Origin: Candidatus Saccharimonadota bacterium
Lineage (GTDB): Bacteria > Patescibacteriota > Saccharimonadia > Saccharimonadales > Saccharimonadaceae
Reading direction: 5' to 3'
Length of the DNA stretch: 64,000 nt
NCBI GenBank assembly: GCA_027450165.1
Contig: DAIDKE010000001.1
Coordinates: 196,373 to 260,372, forward strand
The position numbers and the translations under genes were made by a program. Shown piece by piece: positions 36,252 to 45,783 of the stretch. The notes under the pieces were generated by a model. That model was not told where the DNA came from. It made no database searches and saw only the letters and a program-made list of their open reading frames with translations. Position 1 is the first letter of the stretch, and each line of letters begins with the position of its first letter.

Positions 36252-37295
36252 ATGGCCGCGATTAAAAAAATCGCCGTCACTAATATCCGGTCTCATAGTA
36301 ACTTTGAGATGGATTTATCGCCGCATGTCACGGTTATTACCGGTAGTAACGGTAGCGGTAAAACATCACTAATCGAGGCGGTTTACATTGCCCTGCAAGG
36401 CACCTCATTTAAAGGTGTTGATGGTGATGTTTTACGCCGCGACTCGCCTTGGTGGAAGATCGACCTGCTGTTTGATGATAACCGTAAGTACACTATCAAA
36501 TTCGACCCGTCTCGCGTAACCGGGCGTAAACAATTTATTATAGACGGTAAAACCAACTATCGCCTATTACCAAAAAATAAATACCCAGTTGTCTTATTCG
36601 AGCCCGATGACCTACGTTTATTAAATGGTTCGCCAGAGCGCCGCCGCCGCTTCATTGATCGCTTCATTAGCCAATTAAACCCCGAATACGCCGTGGCAAT
36701 TCGCAAATACGACCGTGCCCTAAAACAACGCAATAAACTTTTAAAACAGCCATTCCTTGAGGTTGACGACCTATTTGCCTGGAATGTAGCTCTAAGTGAA
36801 TATGGTGCCTATATAATTGAGCAGCGTACTGCCTTTATTGAACAAATTAATAGTAAACTTGGTGACGCCTACCGCGATATCTCTAAAGACGACAGCCTGG
36901 TAACGGTTCATTACTCACATACCATTATTGGCGATACCAAACAAAAATTACTCAACGAGCTAAGTGCTCATACCGAACGCGACAAAATCCTCGGCAGTAC
37001 CAGTGTTGGCCCGCACCGTCATGATGTGAATTTTGAATTTAACGGCTCACCTGCTCTAAGCGTATCGTCGCGCGGCGAAGTCCGAACAATTATTTTAGCC
37101 CTTAAATTTTTGGAAGTTGAAATCATCGAACAACTAACCGAGCAAAAACCACTAATCTTACTCGACGACGTCTTTTCGGAGCTCGATATCGCCCGTCAAA
37201 AATCACTCTCTGATACCATTCGCTCTCACCAAATAATTATCACCAGCACCCACGTGCTATCTGATAGCCCTAATTACCAACATATACAACTTTAA
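36252..37295 (+). CDS. recF: DNA replication and repair protein RecF
   Basis: SMC-like ATPase that loads RecA at gaps. Visible are IRSHSNFEMDLSPHVTVITG, Walker A TGSNGSGKTSLIEAVYIAL, the FEPDDLRLLNGSPERRRRFID motif (shown in part here) and the C-terminal signature with LILLDDVFSELDIARQ as Walker B plus D-loop. At 347 aa it is near normal size. It is the third gene of the dnaA-dnaN-recF run, and its last four bases overlap the 3' end of the convergent secretion-locus gene at 37292. Confidence 0.95.
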   Translation: MAAIKKIAVTNIRSHSNFEMDLSPHVTVITGSNGSGKTSLIEAVYIALQGTSFKGVDGDVLRRDSPWWKIDLLFDDNRKYTIKFDPSRVTGRKQFIIDGKTNYRLLPKNKYPVVLFEPDDLRLLNGSPERRRRFIDRFISQLNPEYAVAIRKYDRALKQRNKLLKQPFLEVDDLFAWNVALSEYGAYIIEQRTAFIEQINSKLGDAYRDISKDDSLVTVHYSHTIIGDTKQKLLNELSAHTERDKILGSTSVGPHRHDVNFEFNGSPALSVSSRGEVRTIILALKFLEVEIIEQLTEQKPLILLDDVFSELDIARQKSLSDTIRSHQIIITSTHVLSDSPNYQHIQL

Positions 37296-37930
37296 TAAGT
37301 GCCATCTTGTTTATTAACAGCATCTAATACCTGGTGAGGAATATTTGGGTAGTCATATTTATTGAGGGCTAGGGCTGGTCGAGCGGCGATCTGCCATTGT
37401 CCATTAACCTGCTCCAGAATAACTCTATATACATCGCCACGTTCGTTGGGTGCCGTAACCTCTGTTAAAGTCGTACCATACCACTGCCCGCGCATATATA
37501 AGGTGCCATTTGCTAAACGGTAATTGTTGATAATCGGGGCGTATTTAGTCTTAATAACGGACTGCACTGCACTTAGATCATTCGTTAACATGGCTTGTAG
37601 TTTACTCGCCGAATAATCTGGTGTAACTGTTACTGAGATATCTTTATCCTTAACCGTAAAACAGGTTCCATTTGAGGTGTCGTAATTACTGCTATCAGTT
37701 GGATAAATACAGTAATTACCACCGCTAAGCCGAATATTCTCGTTTTTCGAGAACTTCGTAACCAGCTTGTTTTTACTTGTGTTGGGGTCTTGAATTAACT
37801 CAACCGGGGTATTTTGATCAGTTAATCTAATTGATACGACGTGTTGTGATAGATAAAATAAAGTACCCCACACTCCACCGATAATGAGTGCTACGAAAAT
37901 TGATACTAAAATAATAACTTTTTTATTCAT
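37292..37930 (-). CDS. Membrane-anchored extracytoplasmic protein, last gene of the secretion run
   Basis: Family not recognised. The preferred start is MNKKVIILVSIFVALIIGG at 37930, which overlaps the end of the upstream gene by 8 bases. One N-terminal membrane segment (about residues 4-27) is followed by ~185 extracytoplasmic residues with two cysteines (GNYCIYPTD and NGTCFTV). The end (RVILEQVNGQWQIAARPALAL) has a pattern seen in VirB8/NTF2-like and lumenal domains, so a VirB8-like role is possible but weakly supported. Convergent with recF. Confidence 0.55.
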   Translation of the reverse strand: MNKKVIILVSIFVALIIGGVWGTLFYLSQHVVSIRLTDQNTPVELIQDPNTSKNKLVTKFSKNENIRLSGGNYCIYPTDSSNYDTSNGTCFTVKDKDISVTVTPDYSASKLQAMLTNDLSAVQSVIKTKYAPIINNYRLANGTLYMRGQWYGTTLTEVTAPNERGDVYRVILEQVNGQWQIAARPALALNKYDYPNIPHQVLDAVNKQDGTY

Positions 37931-38264
37931 AACTATCAAAAGGATTTGTGTAATCCATAAAATTAATTTTGTAATCTGTCGGATCGATACCCACACCGAC
38001 TAAGTAATTGACGGCCGGAGTTCGATAACCACTATAGGCTTTAATTATAATTGTATTGCTGTTGGGTTTAGTAATACTGTAAAGGTAGTTTTGATATGGT
38101 AAAGACGAATTAGACTCACCATTACCATCCAGACTAACGCCTGTATTACTGTTTGGCTGGCTAGAAAAGCTAGTTACAACCAACCATATAAATAAACCTA
38201 TTACCAACACAATACTGAGTACCATACTCAATTTTCGGTGTTGATTGATAAAATTTTCAAGCAT
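37923..38264 (-). CDS. Small membrane-anchored protein of the secretion run
   Basis: A 113-aa protein (start MLENFINQHRKLSMVLS) with one membrane segment near residues 13-32 and an ~80-residue exported part containing IIIKAYSGYRTPAVNYLVGV. No family is recognised. A longer reading from 38303 would enter the preceding gene, so 38264 is used. Its size and position between the lysozyme-like and the 212-aa anchored gene suggest a structural accessory of the secretion machine. Confidence 0.55.
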   Translation of the reverse strand: MLENFINQHRKLSMVLSIVLVIGLFIWLVVTSFSSQPNSNTGVSLDGNGESNSSLPYQNYLYSITKPNSNTIIIKAYSGYRTPAVNYLVGVGIDPTDYKINFMDYTNPFDSYE

Positions 38265-38271
38265 AATCTTA

Positions 38272-39663
38272 TTATTGTACCTGCTGCGAAGCATCGCAAG
38301 CATTATCGTAAACTGGTAGCTTACATTTTAGACTCGGATCGGCGTTTGGTGGAAAATCAACATGTAAGTGGTTACAGAGATCGTTAAAGTGGTTAATTTT
38401 AATACCACTAGGCATAGTCGAGATATTTGGCACACAATCCGACTGTGACTGACCGATACCAGAATTATTAACCAGATATGGCGCAATGCCGCCAATTATC
38501 TGGTTTGCACCAGCCTGACTATAAGCTGGTAATCCATCAATCGAACCAAAGTCGATAGCACTTCCATTACCATCGTAGTGCAAACTTGAATAGTCACTAG
38601 TCATAGTATTGGAACAAGCGCGATTAAAACTATTAACTGCTATTTTATGGGTTTTAGTAAGTGCGGCTAATGATTTAAGAACTAAGATGTTAACACCACA
38701 AGGCCAGTCATTACCATTGTTTGTGCCATTAGCAACACCCTCGATAATCTGTTTAGCTGAATTAAGGTTACCAAGGTTGTATGAAATATTACCGCTATTA
38801 ACAATCTCTTGAGCTAACTGCTGTTTATTGCCATCAACAATCGTCGGACAACTTCCGCTTGTTCCGGCGGTACTAGCCTGTGTCATGGCGCTTAAAATAG
38901 CATTACCGTTATTTGCGCGGGTGACGGCTGTGGTATTAATATCTGCCGGAACCTCAAAGCTATATACCCAGACATTAGATGCCCCAGCTACGGTTGTTTG
39001 TTGCTTTACAGCGTCCCACTCGGTTGTATTAGCGGAAACCTGGGTATCAGCGTGAGATATGCCATCACTACTCACCTGGCGCGACTGAGCTTCCTGTAAA
39101 AGAAAGTTCAACTCAATCAAAAGTAACTTGTCGTTATCTGCCACTGGCATTAACTGACCGGTCGAAGCGCTCTTTGGTACATAACCTTGATCAGAATTAC
39201 TGTACGAGGCCGGATTTGTACTATAGTCAGCATTATAATATTTTGCCATTAGATCACTAGCGCTTGTATTTAAAGCATTAACTACTGCGTCGCGGCGTCC
39301 GCCGGTCCATTGGACGATTCCATATCCACCCTTACCGAAAGGTTGGCTAAATTCATTTACGGTTGGACTAAATGTTCCACCCGACTCACTTTGAATATTG
39401 CCTAGCACTCCTGCTGCTTGATTATCTGACAACCCTGTCGCGCGTAAATAATTCCATATCTTTTCTTTATTATTTGCCCCAACTAAACTGCTAACACCGG
39501 CGTCGCTAGCCCCACAGATAGATGAGCCGGTGTCGTCTGGGTTATAGAACAAGATATTATTATTACTATAAAACTGCTCGTCGTAGGTAGCGAAAACTTT
39601 AATAGGGGCAGTAACTACTACCGCGATTATTACAAACGAAAGAAACTTTATAAATCTTTTCAC
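38272..39663 (-). CDS. Secreted peptidoglycan hydrolase with phage-type lysozyme domain (VirB1-like role)
   Basis: The signal peptide spans residues ~1-25 (ending KVFATYD). Residues ~60-200 fit the phage tail lysozyme family: KIWNYLRATGLSDNQAAGVL, then GNIQSESGGTFSPTVNE with a candidate catalytic Glu and GYGIVQWTGGRRDAV. A C-terminal ~180-residue domain has HYDGNGSAIDFGSIDG and CNHLHVDFPP, a pattern of the D-Ala-D-Ala carboxypeptidase/peptidase M15-like His-x-Asp type, although this is less sure. Such an enzyme would open the wall for the machine. The start is GTG, overlapping the upstream TGA (GTGA). Confidence 0.75.
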   Translation of the reverse strand: MKRFIKFLSFVIIAVVVTAPIKVFATYDEQFYSNNNILFYNPDDTGSSICGASDAGVSSLVGANNKEKIWNYLRATGLSDNQAAGVLGNIQSESGGTFSPTVNEFSQPFGKGGYGIVQWTGGRRDAVVNALNTSASDLMAKYYNADYSTNPASYSNSDQGYVPKSASTGQLMPVADNDKLLLIELNFLLQEAQSRQVSSDGISHADTQVSANTTEWDAVKQQTTVAGASNVWVYSFEVPADINTTAVTRANNGNAILSAMTQASTAGTSGSCPTIVDGNKQQLAQEIVNSGNISYNLGNLNSAKQIIEGVANGTNNGNDWPCGVNILVLKSLAALTKTHKIAVNSFNRACSNTMTSDYSSLHYDGNGSAIDFGSIDGLPAYSQAGANQIIGGIAPYLVNNSGIGQSQSDCVPNISTMPSGIKINHFNDLCNHLHVDFPPNADPSLKCKLPVYDNACDASQQVQ

Positions 39664-41942
39664 GACTGCGTATTGTCCGTTCCATCCATATCAACCTGGA
39701 TACGTGAATCCATCATATAGATAGCATAACTAGCCGATGTGTTGTTATTAATAACACAAGTTGCGGCATAATCGGTCGATCCGTTAGTACATCTGTCAAC
39801 CCAATCTTGTAGGGCGCTACCTTCAACTGGAGCACCAGTTTCCGGATCAACGTCACCTGAAGCTATTAGACTATTTAGGTTATCGACTGGATCGATATTT
39901 AGATATTGAGTCGGTATACCATATTGAATATTACAGAATGGACCGGCCGCAATACCACTATTTGTTATTGCCGGGTCAATACATCCAGTATACTGTGCGG
40001 CCGGGTCTGCGGCATTAGCGACCGGAAATAGACTAAACGGACTCGATGCAACCATGCTGCCAATTGACGTTAATACGGTACTAAAAGATCCCATTTGAGT
40101 CGCAAAAGGCACTAGTTTATCAATAAAACTTCCTAGGAAGGTGTTAGAACTCATGGGGTCTAACGGACTTAACGTAGCTTGATCTTCCTTTGCGTAAGCG
40201 AGTTGAACTTTTTGTGTTAAATTATCGTATGCAACTGCTTGATCAATAGTCATTGGCATATTAGAACCAGCGTTGGCTGTTTGCCCCAACGCGAGACTAA
40301 CCGCACTTGGTACTGCATTGCCAACGTCATTACCTACTAAATTCTGAGTGAGGTCTCCTAGGAAAGAGGCTAAAATATCTTTCGCAACACCACTTGAAGC
40401 TATTACTTTAACCCCGGCGCTAACCAATGGAGCGGCGAATTGCTCTATTGCCTTACTAGCAACCAGACCGCCCAAGAAGTTGATAACTGGTAATACTAGT
40501 GATTCTGAAGTCGCTACGTCTATTGCTGCTCCAGTTGCTGGGTTTGTAAGAAAGCTACAGGCCTGTTTTTTAAATCCACTATCAGTATATAAAGCCAGTC
40601 CGCCGACCGATTTTATAGCACTACCACCCGGTATAAATTTCTGATAAGTCGTATCACCTTTTGAAACCGTATCGTTAAATAGCGAATACTTCATTCCAAA
40701 GGCGTCCATGGCTGACTTACCATTGACTACTGAAGTCAGTAATCCACCCAATACGGCCACCTCTTCCGGTGATGCATGGCCCGCTTTGATTGCGTCGGCC
40801 GTTGTTAAAAATATCATTCCATATTTAATTAGTTGGGCCATTTGATAGGCTCTAGCGGTTCTTATTATAATTCCCGGCACATCCCCAACAAGGCAAACAG
40901 CCCCCGCTGTTAAGCCAACAGCATTGCCTTTTCCAGATTTCGCCAACGTCTTTACCTCATTTTCAGCCTCCGCCTCTAGCGGCTTCTCGAGTAGATCAGC
41001 GGCTGCTTGATCGGTCTCCTTTAAAGCGGTATTGGTTATACCGTTATCAGCCCCCTTGACCTCATCGTTCATAGCTTGTGTTATTTTATCTGGGTTATCG
41101 ATATTACTTAAACTATCGCTAGTTTTAAAACCGAACCTAGCCTTTATGGCGCTAAAGGCTTTATCTAATAAACTATAAGCTCTCCACCTTGGATTAAAAG
41201 CGTCGTGAAAGGCCGCGCGGAACGCGTCATCATTTGTTAGTTTGTTATAAAAATCTTTCGGTAGAACAGTCGTCTTATTACCGGCGGCATCTGTAAATTC
41301 GTATGCAGCAGGTTGTTTATTAGGAAAACCAAGTTTTGTTTTTGCTATTTCATTACCACTTGAGTCGAGTGCTTTGATTCCATTTTCATTAAGGGAGCTT
41401 AACAAACTGTTAGACGGTCTAGTAAAACGACAAGCCACCTTTATCGTCTTGCACGACCCACTAGTTACGTCGTCGGTCATTTTTTTGGCTATGATTTTAT
41501 TAGTTCTAATTGTATAACTAGTATTCTGTGAGTCGAATTTATTGACGAAACTCTCTTCGAGGTGAACCAAAAGTAAACTAGGTGAAAATAATGTAGCCAC
41601 GCCAAAGCCACCAATTCCCAAAATCCCAATAATCGCACCAATAGGTCCGCCTCTTCGCCAATTAAACTTGGACTTGGTGGGGTTTTGGTTATTCTTGCCA
41701 GTAAAGTTATTACTAAACCCTGTATTGCCGCTCTCTTGGTCGCTGAGTTCTTGTGACTGATCAACACCACCCTTGGCGGCCGCTTTTTCTACGTCGGCTA
41801 GCCCGTTCGCCGGATCGTTGACCATACTATCAAACTCGCTGTTATTCTCGTGGCGAGCGATATCATTAAACTTCTGATCGTAATCAGACTGTCCGGGATT
41901 CAGTTTTGAATCGGCATTATTTTCGTCTAAACGTAGCGGCAT
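39660..41942 (-). CDS. Large multi-segment membrane protein of the secretion locus
   Basis: Not assigned to a named family. The 760-aa protein has a polar N-terminal ~105 residues (rich in Asn, Asp, Gln), a first membrane segment with GPIGAIIGILGIGGFGVATL, a long mixed region (130-330), then further hydrophobic segments around 350-470 and 540-570, and a C-terminal extracytoplasmic part with several Cys residues. It sits between the lysozyme-like gene and VirB4, where VirB6-like or channel components occur. It might be a second VirB6/TrbL-like subunit. Confidence 0.6.
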   Translation of the reverse strand: MPLRLDENNADSKLNPGQSDYDQKFNDIARHENNSEFDSMVNDPANGLADVEKAAAKGGVDQSQELSDQESGNTGFSNNFTGKNNQNPTKSKFNWRRGGPIGAIIGILGIGGFGVATLFSPSLLLVHLEESFVNKFDSQNTSYTIRTNKIIAKKMTDDVTSGSCKTIKVACRFTRPSNSLLSSLNENGIKALDSSGNEIAKTKLGFPNKQPAAYEFTDAAGNKTTVLPKDFYNKLTNDDAFRAAFHDAFNPRWRAYSLLDKAFSAIKARFGFKTSDSLSNIDNPDKITQAMNDEVKGADNGITNTALKETDQAAADLLEKPLEAEAENEVKTLAKSGKGNAVGLTAGAVCLVGDVPGIIIRTARAYQMAQLIKYGMIFLTTADAIKAGHASPEEVAVLGGLLTSVVNGKSAMDAFGMKYSLFNDTVSKGDTTYQKFIPGGSAIKSVGGLALYTDSGFKKQACSFLTNPATGAAIDVATSESLVLPVINFLGGLVASKAIEQFAAPLVSAGVKVIASSGVAKDILASFLGDLTQNLVGNDVGNAVPSAVSLALGQTANAGSNMPMTIDQAVAYDNLTQKVQLAYAKEDQATLSPLDPMSSNTFLGSFIDKLVPFATQMGSFSTVLTSIGSMVASSPFSLFPVANAADPAAQYTGCIDPAITNSGIAAGPFCNIQYGIPTQYLNIDPVDNLNSLIASGDVDPETGAPVEGSALQDWVDRCTNGSTDYAATCVINNNTSASYAIYMMDSRIQVDMDGTDNTQS

Positions 41943-41982
41943 AATCTGTCTCTATTATACTCTACACTACCAATAAATTAGC

Positions 41983-43845
41983 CTATTGTAACGGTGGTGC
42001 GGTTGGCGGGGTTGCGTTTGGGGCTGATGGCTGCTGAACTGCTAGCGGTGTCGTTGAAATTAACTGCTGTTCGGTTGGACTGGCCTGGATTTGAATATGG
42101 ACATGATTTTGACCGGCAAAGAATAGGCCTTGGCCAATCGGAAAGTTCGCCAGACGCTTCTTCTCTTCTTCGGTTAGTTTAAAGACATCCGATAATACAT
42201 CGACAGCAGTTGGCGATTGCTTCAAAAGTAGCTGCATGGAACTGTTGGCGACAATCGCCCGGCCCATTTTACTACCCATAAAGTCTTCAACATCCTGGCT
42301 AATAGTTGTTAAGCCCAGGGCGTACTTGCGGGCACGCTTGGCAAGACTAAACATAAAGTTAGCCGAGTCGTCGTACTTCATTAACTGCCAGGCCTCATCG
42401 ACGATTAGCATACGTTTTTTCTGAATAGTACGCGTAATATTCCAAATATGGCTCAATACAATATACATCGCCACCGGCCTTAGCTCGTCTTCTAGGTCGC
42501 GAATATTAAACACCACCATCGAGTTGTTGATGTCGATATTTGACTGCTGTGAGAAGATGCCGGCAAACGTACCGGTAGTATATTTACGCAGCCGCTGAGC
42601 TAGTGACGGACCGCTGCCGCCCATATGTAGCAAAGTGTCGTATAGGTCAGAGACGGTTGGCGGCACTGAATTGTGAGTTAACGGGTCGCTGGTAATACCA
42701 ACCCGGGCGTAGGTGTCGATTAGTGCCTGGTCAAGGTCGGCCTCTTCGGTCGGCGTCAGGGCGGCCAGCGGCACACCGTTAGCTGAAACCTGCGAACCAC
42801 CAAGCATTAAGCGCAACAAACCATGCAGAGTTACCAGGTTGGCGCGCAAAGCGTCGTCAGCCTCGTCGCTATCGATCACCCGCGGCAAATCAAACGGATT
42901 AATTCGAGTATCAGAACTCAAACTCAAACGAATATAAGCGCCACCGACGGCGTCGGCTAGCTTTTGATATTCGTTTTCGGGGTCGATAATTAGAATATCC
43001 GAGCCCAACATCATACTACGTAGCGCCTCAAGCTTAACGGTGAACGACTTACCAGCACCAGATTTAGCGAAGACCACCATATTGGCGTTTTCTAGGCTAA
43101 AGCGGTCAAAAATCACCAGGCCATTATTATGCATATTGATACCGTACAAAATGCCCTTGTCTTGGGTTAGGTCGGCACTTGTAAACGGAAAACTAGTTGA
43201 AACAGCGCCGGTATTCATGTTGCGGCGAATCTGCAACTCATCCATCATCTGCGGAATCGTACTATTCAGCCCCTGCTCTTGCTGGCTGCTAGCGACCTTG
43301 CTAAAGACCATTTGCTGGCCAAACAGTGTCTCAATTTTATGTTCAACGAAATTAAGCTCGTCCAGACTATCGGCATAAAGCGTGACATATAAACCAAAAC
43401 GGAAGAAGCGCTCGGCCCCAACCTGAATCTGGTCACGCAATTCCTCGGCGTCATTAATAGCTGCTTCAAGCGCTGGGTCGCGGGTACGGCCCTTTTCGGC
43501 GTTGATGTTTGTACTAGCCTCAAGCTGGGTAACTTTTTTGCGCAAGTTATTCAAAATAACCTGGCTGTCGACCGGATAAATAAACATACTAACATCTAGC
43601 ACCTCGTCGATGTTAATCAACGAACTTAGCCAGCCAGTGTAAATCGTACGCGGATACCCATAGACATAAATCGTGCGGCCGTACTTGGTACCCAAGCGGA
43701 AATATGACGAAGTGATTTCGATACTGCTTGGCGCAATCAGGTCGCGCAGTGTGGTAACACCTTTTAGAAAAGCCTGCTCTACTTCAGCCTGCTCGCGGGC
43801 GCGTTGTTCGGCGGCAATATCAACCGCAGTCTGTTTTTTAGCCAT
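41983..43845 (-). CDS. virB4: VirB4-family ATPase of type IV secretion
   Basis: Powers assembly and substrate transfer in type IV secretion. The 620-aa protein has the FAKSGAGKSFTVKLEALRS Walker A near residue 265, DILIIDPENEYQKL, the Walker B RMLIVDEAWQLMKYDD near 475, and TTISQDVEDFMGSK typical of VirB4/TraC. An N-terminal VirB4-type domain precedes the ATPase. The C-terminus is Pro/Ala-rich. Its ATG overlaps the upstream gene's TAA (TAATG). It is shorter than Gram-negative VirB4 (~800 aa). Confidence 0.93.
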   Translation of the reverse strand: MAKKQTAVDIAAEQRAREQAEVEQAFLKGVTTLRDLIAPSSIEITSSYFRLGTKYGRTIYVYGYPRTIYTGWLSSLINIDEVLDVSMFIYPVDSQVILNNLRKKVTQLEASTNINAEKGRTRDPALEAAINDAEELRDQIQVGAERFFRFGLYVTLYADSLDELNFVEHKIETLFGQQMVFSKVASSQQEQGLNSTIPQMMDELQIRRNMNTGAVSTSFPFTSADLTQDKGILYGINMHNNGLVIFDRFSLENANMVVFAKSGAGKSFTVKLEALRSMMLGSDILIIDPENEYQKLADAVGGAYIRLSLSSDTRINPFDLPRVIDSDEADDALRANLVTLHGLLRLMLGGSQVSANGVPLAALTPTEEADLDQALIDTYARVGITSDPLTHNSVPPTVSDLYDTLLHMGGSGPSLAQRLRKYTTGTFAGIFSQQSNIDINNSMVVFNIRDLEDELRPVAMYIVLSHIWNITRTIQKKRMLIVDEAWQLMKYDDSANFMFSLAKRARKYALGLTTISQDVEDFMGSKMGRAIVANSSMQLLLKQSPTAVDVLSDVFKLTEEEKKRLANFPIGQGLFFAGQNHVHIQIQASPTEQQLISTTPLAVQQPSAPNATPPTAPPLQ

Positions 43846-44672
43846 TACTGAAATACCCCCGGTTGTGGTGTTGGAGCTGGCGGTTGTGTAGCGCCTGGCG
43901 TTCCACCGCGCACATAAGTTGCTGTGACGTCTTCAAAGTTACCTAGCGGTTGACGGACGGCCGTGTCTGGATTGTAAAAGCTATAGTAAAGCTCGCCCAA
44001 CTCTTTAGTATTGAGCTGCACACTCTGAACGCCAATCTGAAACAAACCCGCCATCACACTGTCGACGCGGTTTTTGATTTCATCTTTTGCTTTGGCGTAG
44101 GTGTTGTTGTCTATCTTAGTAACAACATTTGGCCGAGCGAATAATTTGCCAAAAAATCCCTTACCCTGCTCGATAAAGTTCGAAGCATCCCCCATCGGAA
44201 AGTACGGAATCGCAATAAAGAAACTCTTATCCATAATGTTAGCCTCTTGGCTAAGAACGTCGATAAAGTTAATGTAATCGTCCATTAAAACACCTAGCAA
44301 CATATTGTCTTCGGTACGGCGGATATCGAGCAACTTATCAATATAAGGCGCAATATCAACCCGCTGCGACCGAACAAGGATTTGAATCGGAAAGTTCAAT
44401 GAATTCAAAAAGTTTTGGTAACTAAACTCGATACCCTCACGCTCGCGGTCGCTCATCAAATCGAAATTGATTGACTTGCAGGCTACGACGGCGCGAAAAG
44501 TACCATCAGCCATAATGACCATGTTATCGCGGACCTCTGATAGCTTGAGGCTGTTTTGAGTCGAATTAGGGTTAGTACGCTTTGGAGGGGTTGGAGTTTG
44601 CGGGCCCGAAGCGACAACACCAGTTTGCTGGGTACCCATTGGTGCGGCAAAATTAGGATTATTTGGTTGCAT
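43845..44672 (-). CDS. TraC/VirB4 N-terminal-like protein, companion of VirB4
   Basis: A 275-aa cytoplasmic-looking protein. An N-terminal proline/threonine-rich tail is followed by VRDNMVIMADGTFRAVVACK, FQNFLNSLNFPIQI-type sequence (here YQNFLNSLNFPIQILVRSQR) and a helical middle (YTKKAKDEIKNR-like, seen as NTYAKAKDEIKNRV). This resembles the N-terminal domain found in TraC/VirB4-type proteins but without an ATPase part. It is translationally coupled to virB4. A split or duplicated VirB4 N-domain is the simplest view; direct function unknown. Confidence 0.6.
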   Translation of the reverse strand: MQPNNPNFAAPMGTQQTGVVASGPQTPTPPKRTNPNSTQNSLKLSEVRDNMVIMADGTFRAVVACKSINFDLMSDREREGIEFSYQNFLNSLNFPIQILVRSQRVDIAPYIDKLLDIRRTEDNMLLGVLMDDYINFIDVLSQEANIMDKSFFIAIPYFPMGDASNFIEQGKGFFGKLFARPNVVTKIDNNTYAKAKDEIKNRVDSVMAGLFQIGVQSVQLNTKELGELYYSFYNPDTAVRQPLGNFEDVTATYVRGGTPGATQPPAPTPQPGVFQ

Positions 44673-44705
44673 GCGCTGTTTGGTTTCCCACTCCTTAAGT
44701 ACCGA

Positions 44706-45746
44706 CTATCTTAACGAAACGTAAACCTCGTCTGAGCCAGACTCTTCTTTGTGTTGAATCCGATTCGCCTCACGAGCAATAGTCTCTATCGACAGGTCGG
44801 AGTTGGTTGCAAGGTTAATTATATCAGCTGAAAGTGGTTTTTCGCTAGTGGTTGTGCTAGGAGTTTGTGGTGCTGGACTAGCGGTGTTTGAAGCTGCCTG
44901 GGGCTGGGCAGGAGCGGCAGGATGTGCAACATGAGACGGGTCGTTAATTGGGTTAATAACCGTCTGCTGGAAGCTTGGGTAAGGGTTGTAAACCGGTGCT
45001 GACAAATTCGGCAAAGCCTGGGCCTGTGTTGTTGAAAATACATCTTCACCAGGAACGATCGGCTGATTGACAGGAGCTGCGACTGGAGTAGTCGGTATGC
45101 TATAAGTACTAGCCGGTGTTGGCTGGGCCACGGGCACAGCTGGAGCCGGGGCCGGCACTGGACTACGCATAAGGTTAACCAAATCTTGGCGACGCTTTTC
45201 ATCGCTTGCCGCCAACTTCTGATCAAGAGTTAACGAAACCTCGTTAGTATTATCGAGCACATCCTCGGTTTGCTGCGCCGAATAATAGACATCACTATTC
45301 ATGCTGCTATTTGGAGCCTGTACACCGCGTACCGCCCACCCCTGACTGTCGACAATTTGCGCCAAGTAGCCAAAACGCTGCTCGGCCTCATCTTGCGAAA
45401 TATTCTTGGTTAAAATTTCTTCAGGTGTCTTAGGCGCTGTGACCTCAATCAAACTCTCGATGCCATCCGGATCCCATTTGCGTTGATGCGGTTTTAGGGC
45501 GAATGAAATCAAGGCTGCCAAATAAATCTCCATTGGCTGGTCTTTGCGCAGCGGCAGGGCCAAGGTTCCGAACAGTAAAATTACTGGCAAAGGAATAACC
45601 GCCAGGCCTATAAAAATACGCGACAAAACCCAAGCAATACCAATAGCCGCGGCCACAATCAAAAGATAAATAAACTGCCGAAAAGTAAACGGCCCAATTA
45701 ACTTATCTTCCGCCTCAACATCCTGAGGCACCTTGTACATCGCCAT
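44706..45746 (-). CDS. PrgI family protein with long cytoplasmic tail
   Basis: The first ~85 residues fit the PrgI family of Gram-positive type IV systems: MYKVPQDVEAEDKLIGPFT, then FRQFIYLLIVAAAIGIAWVL and a second membrane segment (IPLPVILLFGTLAL), followed by MEIYLAALISFALKPHQRKW. After that a 250-residue tail is Pro/Ala/Thr/Gln-rich and likely disordered, ending in a helical segment. PrgI is a small VirB3-like channel subunit. It precedes the TraC-like and VirB4 genes, as in other PrgI/VirB4 modules. Confidence 0.85.
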   Translation of the reverse strand: MAMYKVPQDVEAEDKLIGPFTFRQFIYLLIVAAAIGIAWVLSRIFIGLAVIPLPVILLFGTLALPLRKDQPMEIYLAALISFALKPHQRKWDPDGIESLIEVTAPKTPEEILTKNISQDEAEQRFGYLAQIVDSQGWAVRGVQAPNSSMNSDVYYSAQQTEDVLDNTNEVSLTLDQKLAASDEKRRQDLVNLMRSPVPAPAPAVPVAQPTPASTYSIPTTPVAAPVNQPIVPGEDVFSTTQAQALPNLSAPVYNPYPSFQQTVINPINDPSHVAHPAAPAQPQAASNTASPAPQTPSTTTSEKPLSADIINLATNSDLSIETIAREANRIQHKEESGSDEVYVSLR

Positions 45747-45783
45747 ACTGGTTATAGTATAACAGGTTTAGAGTTTAAGATAA

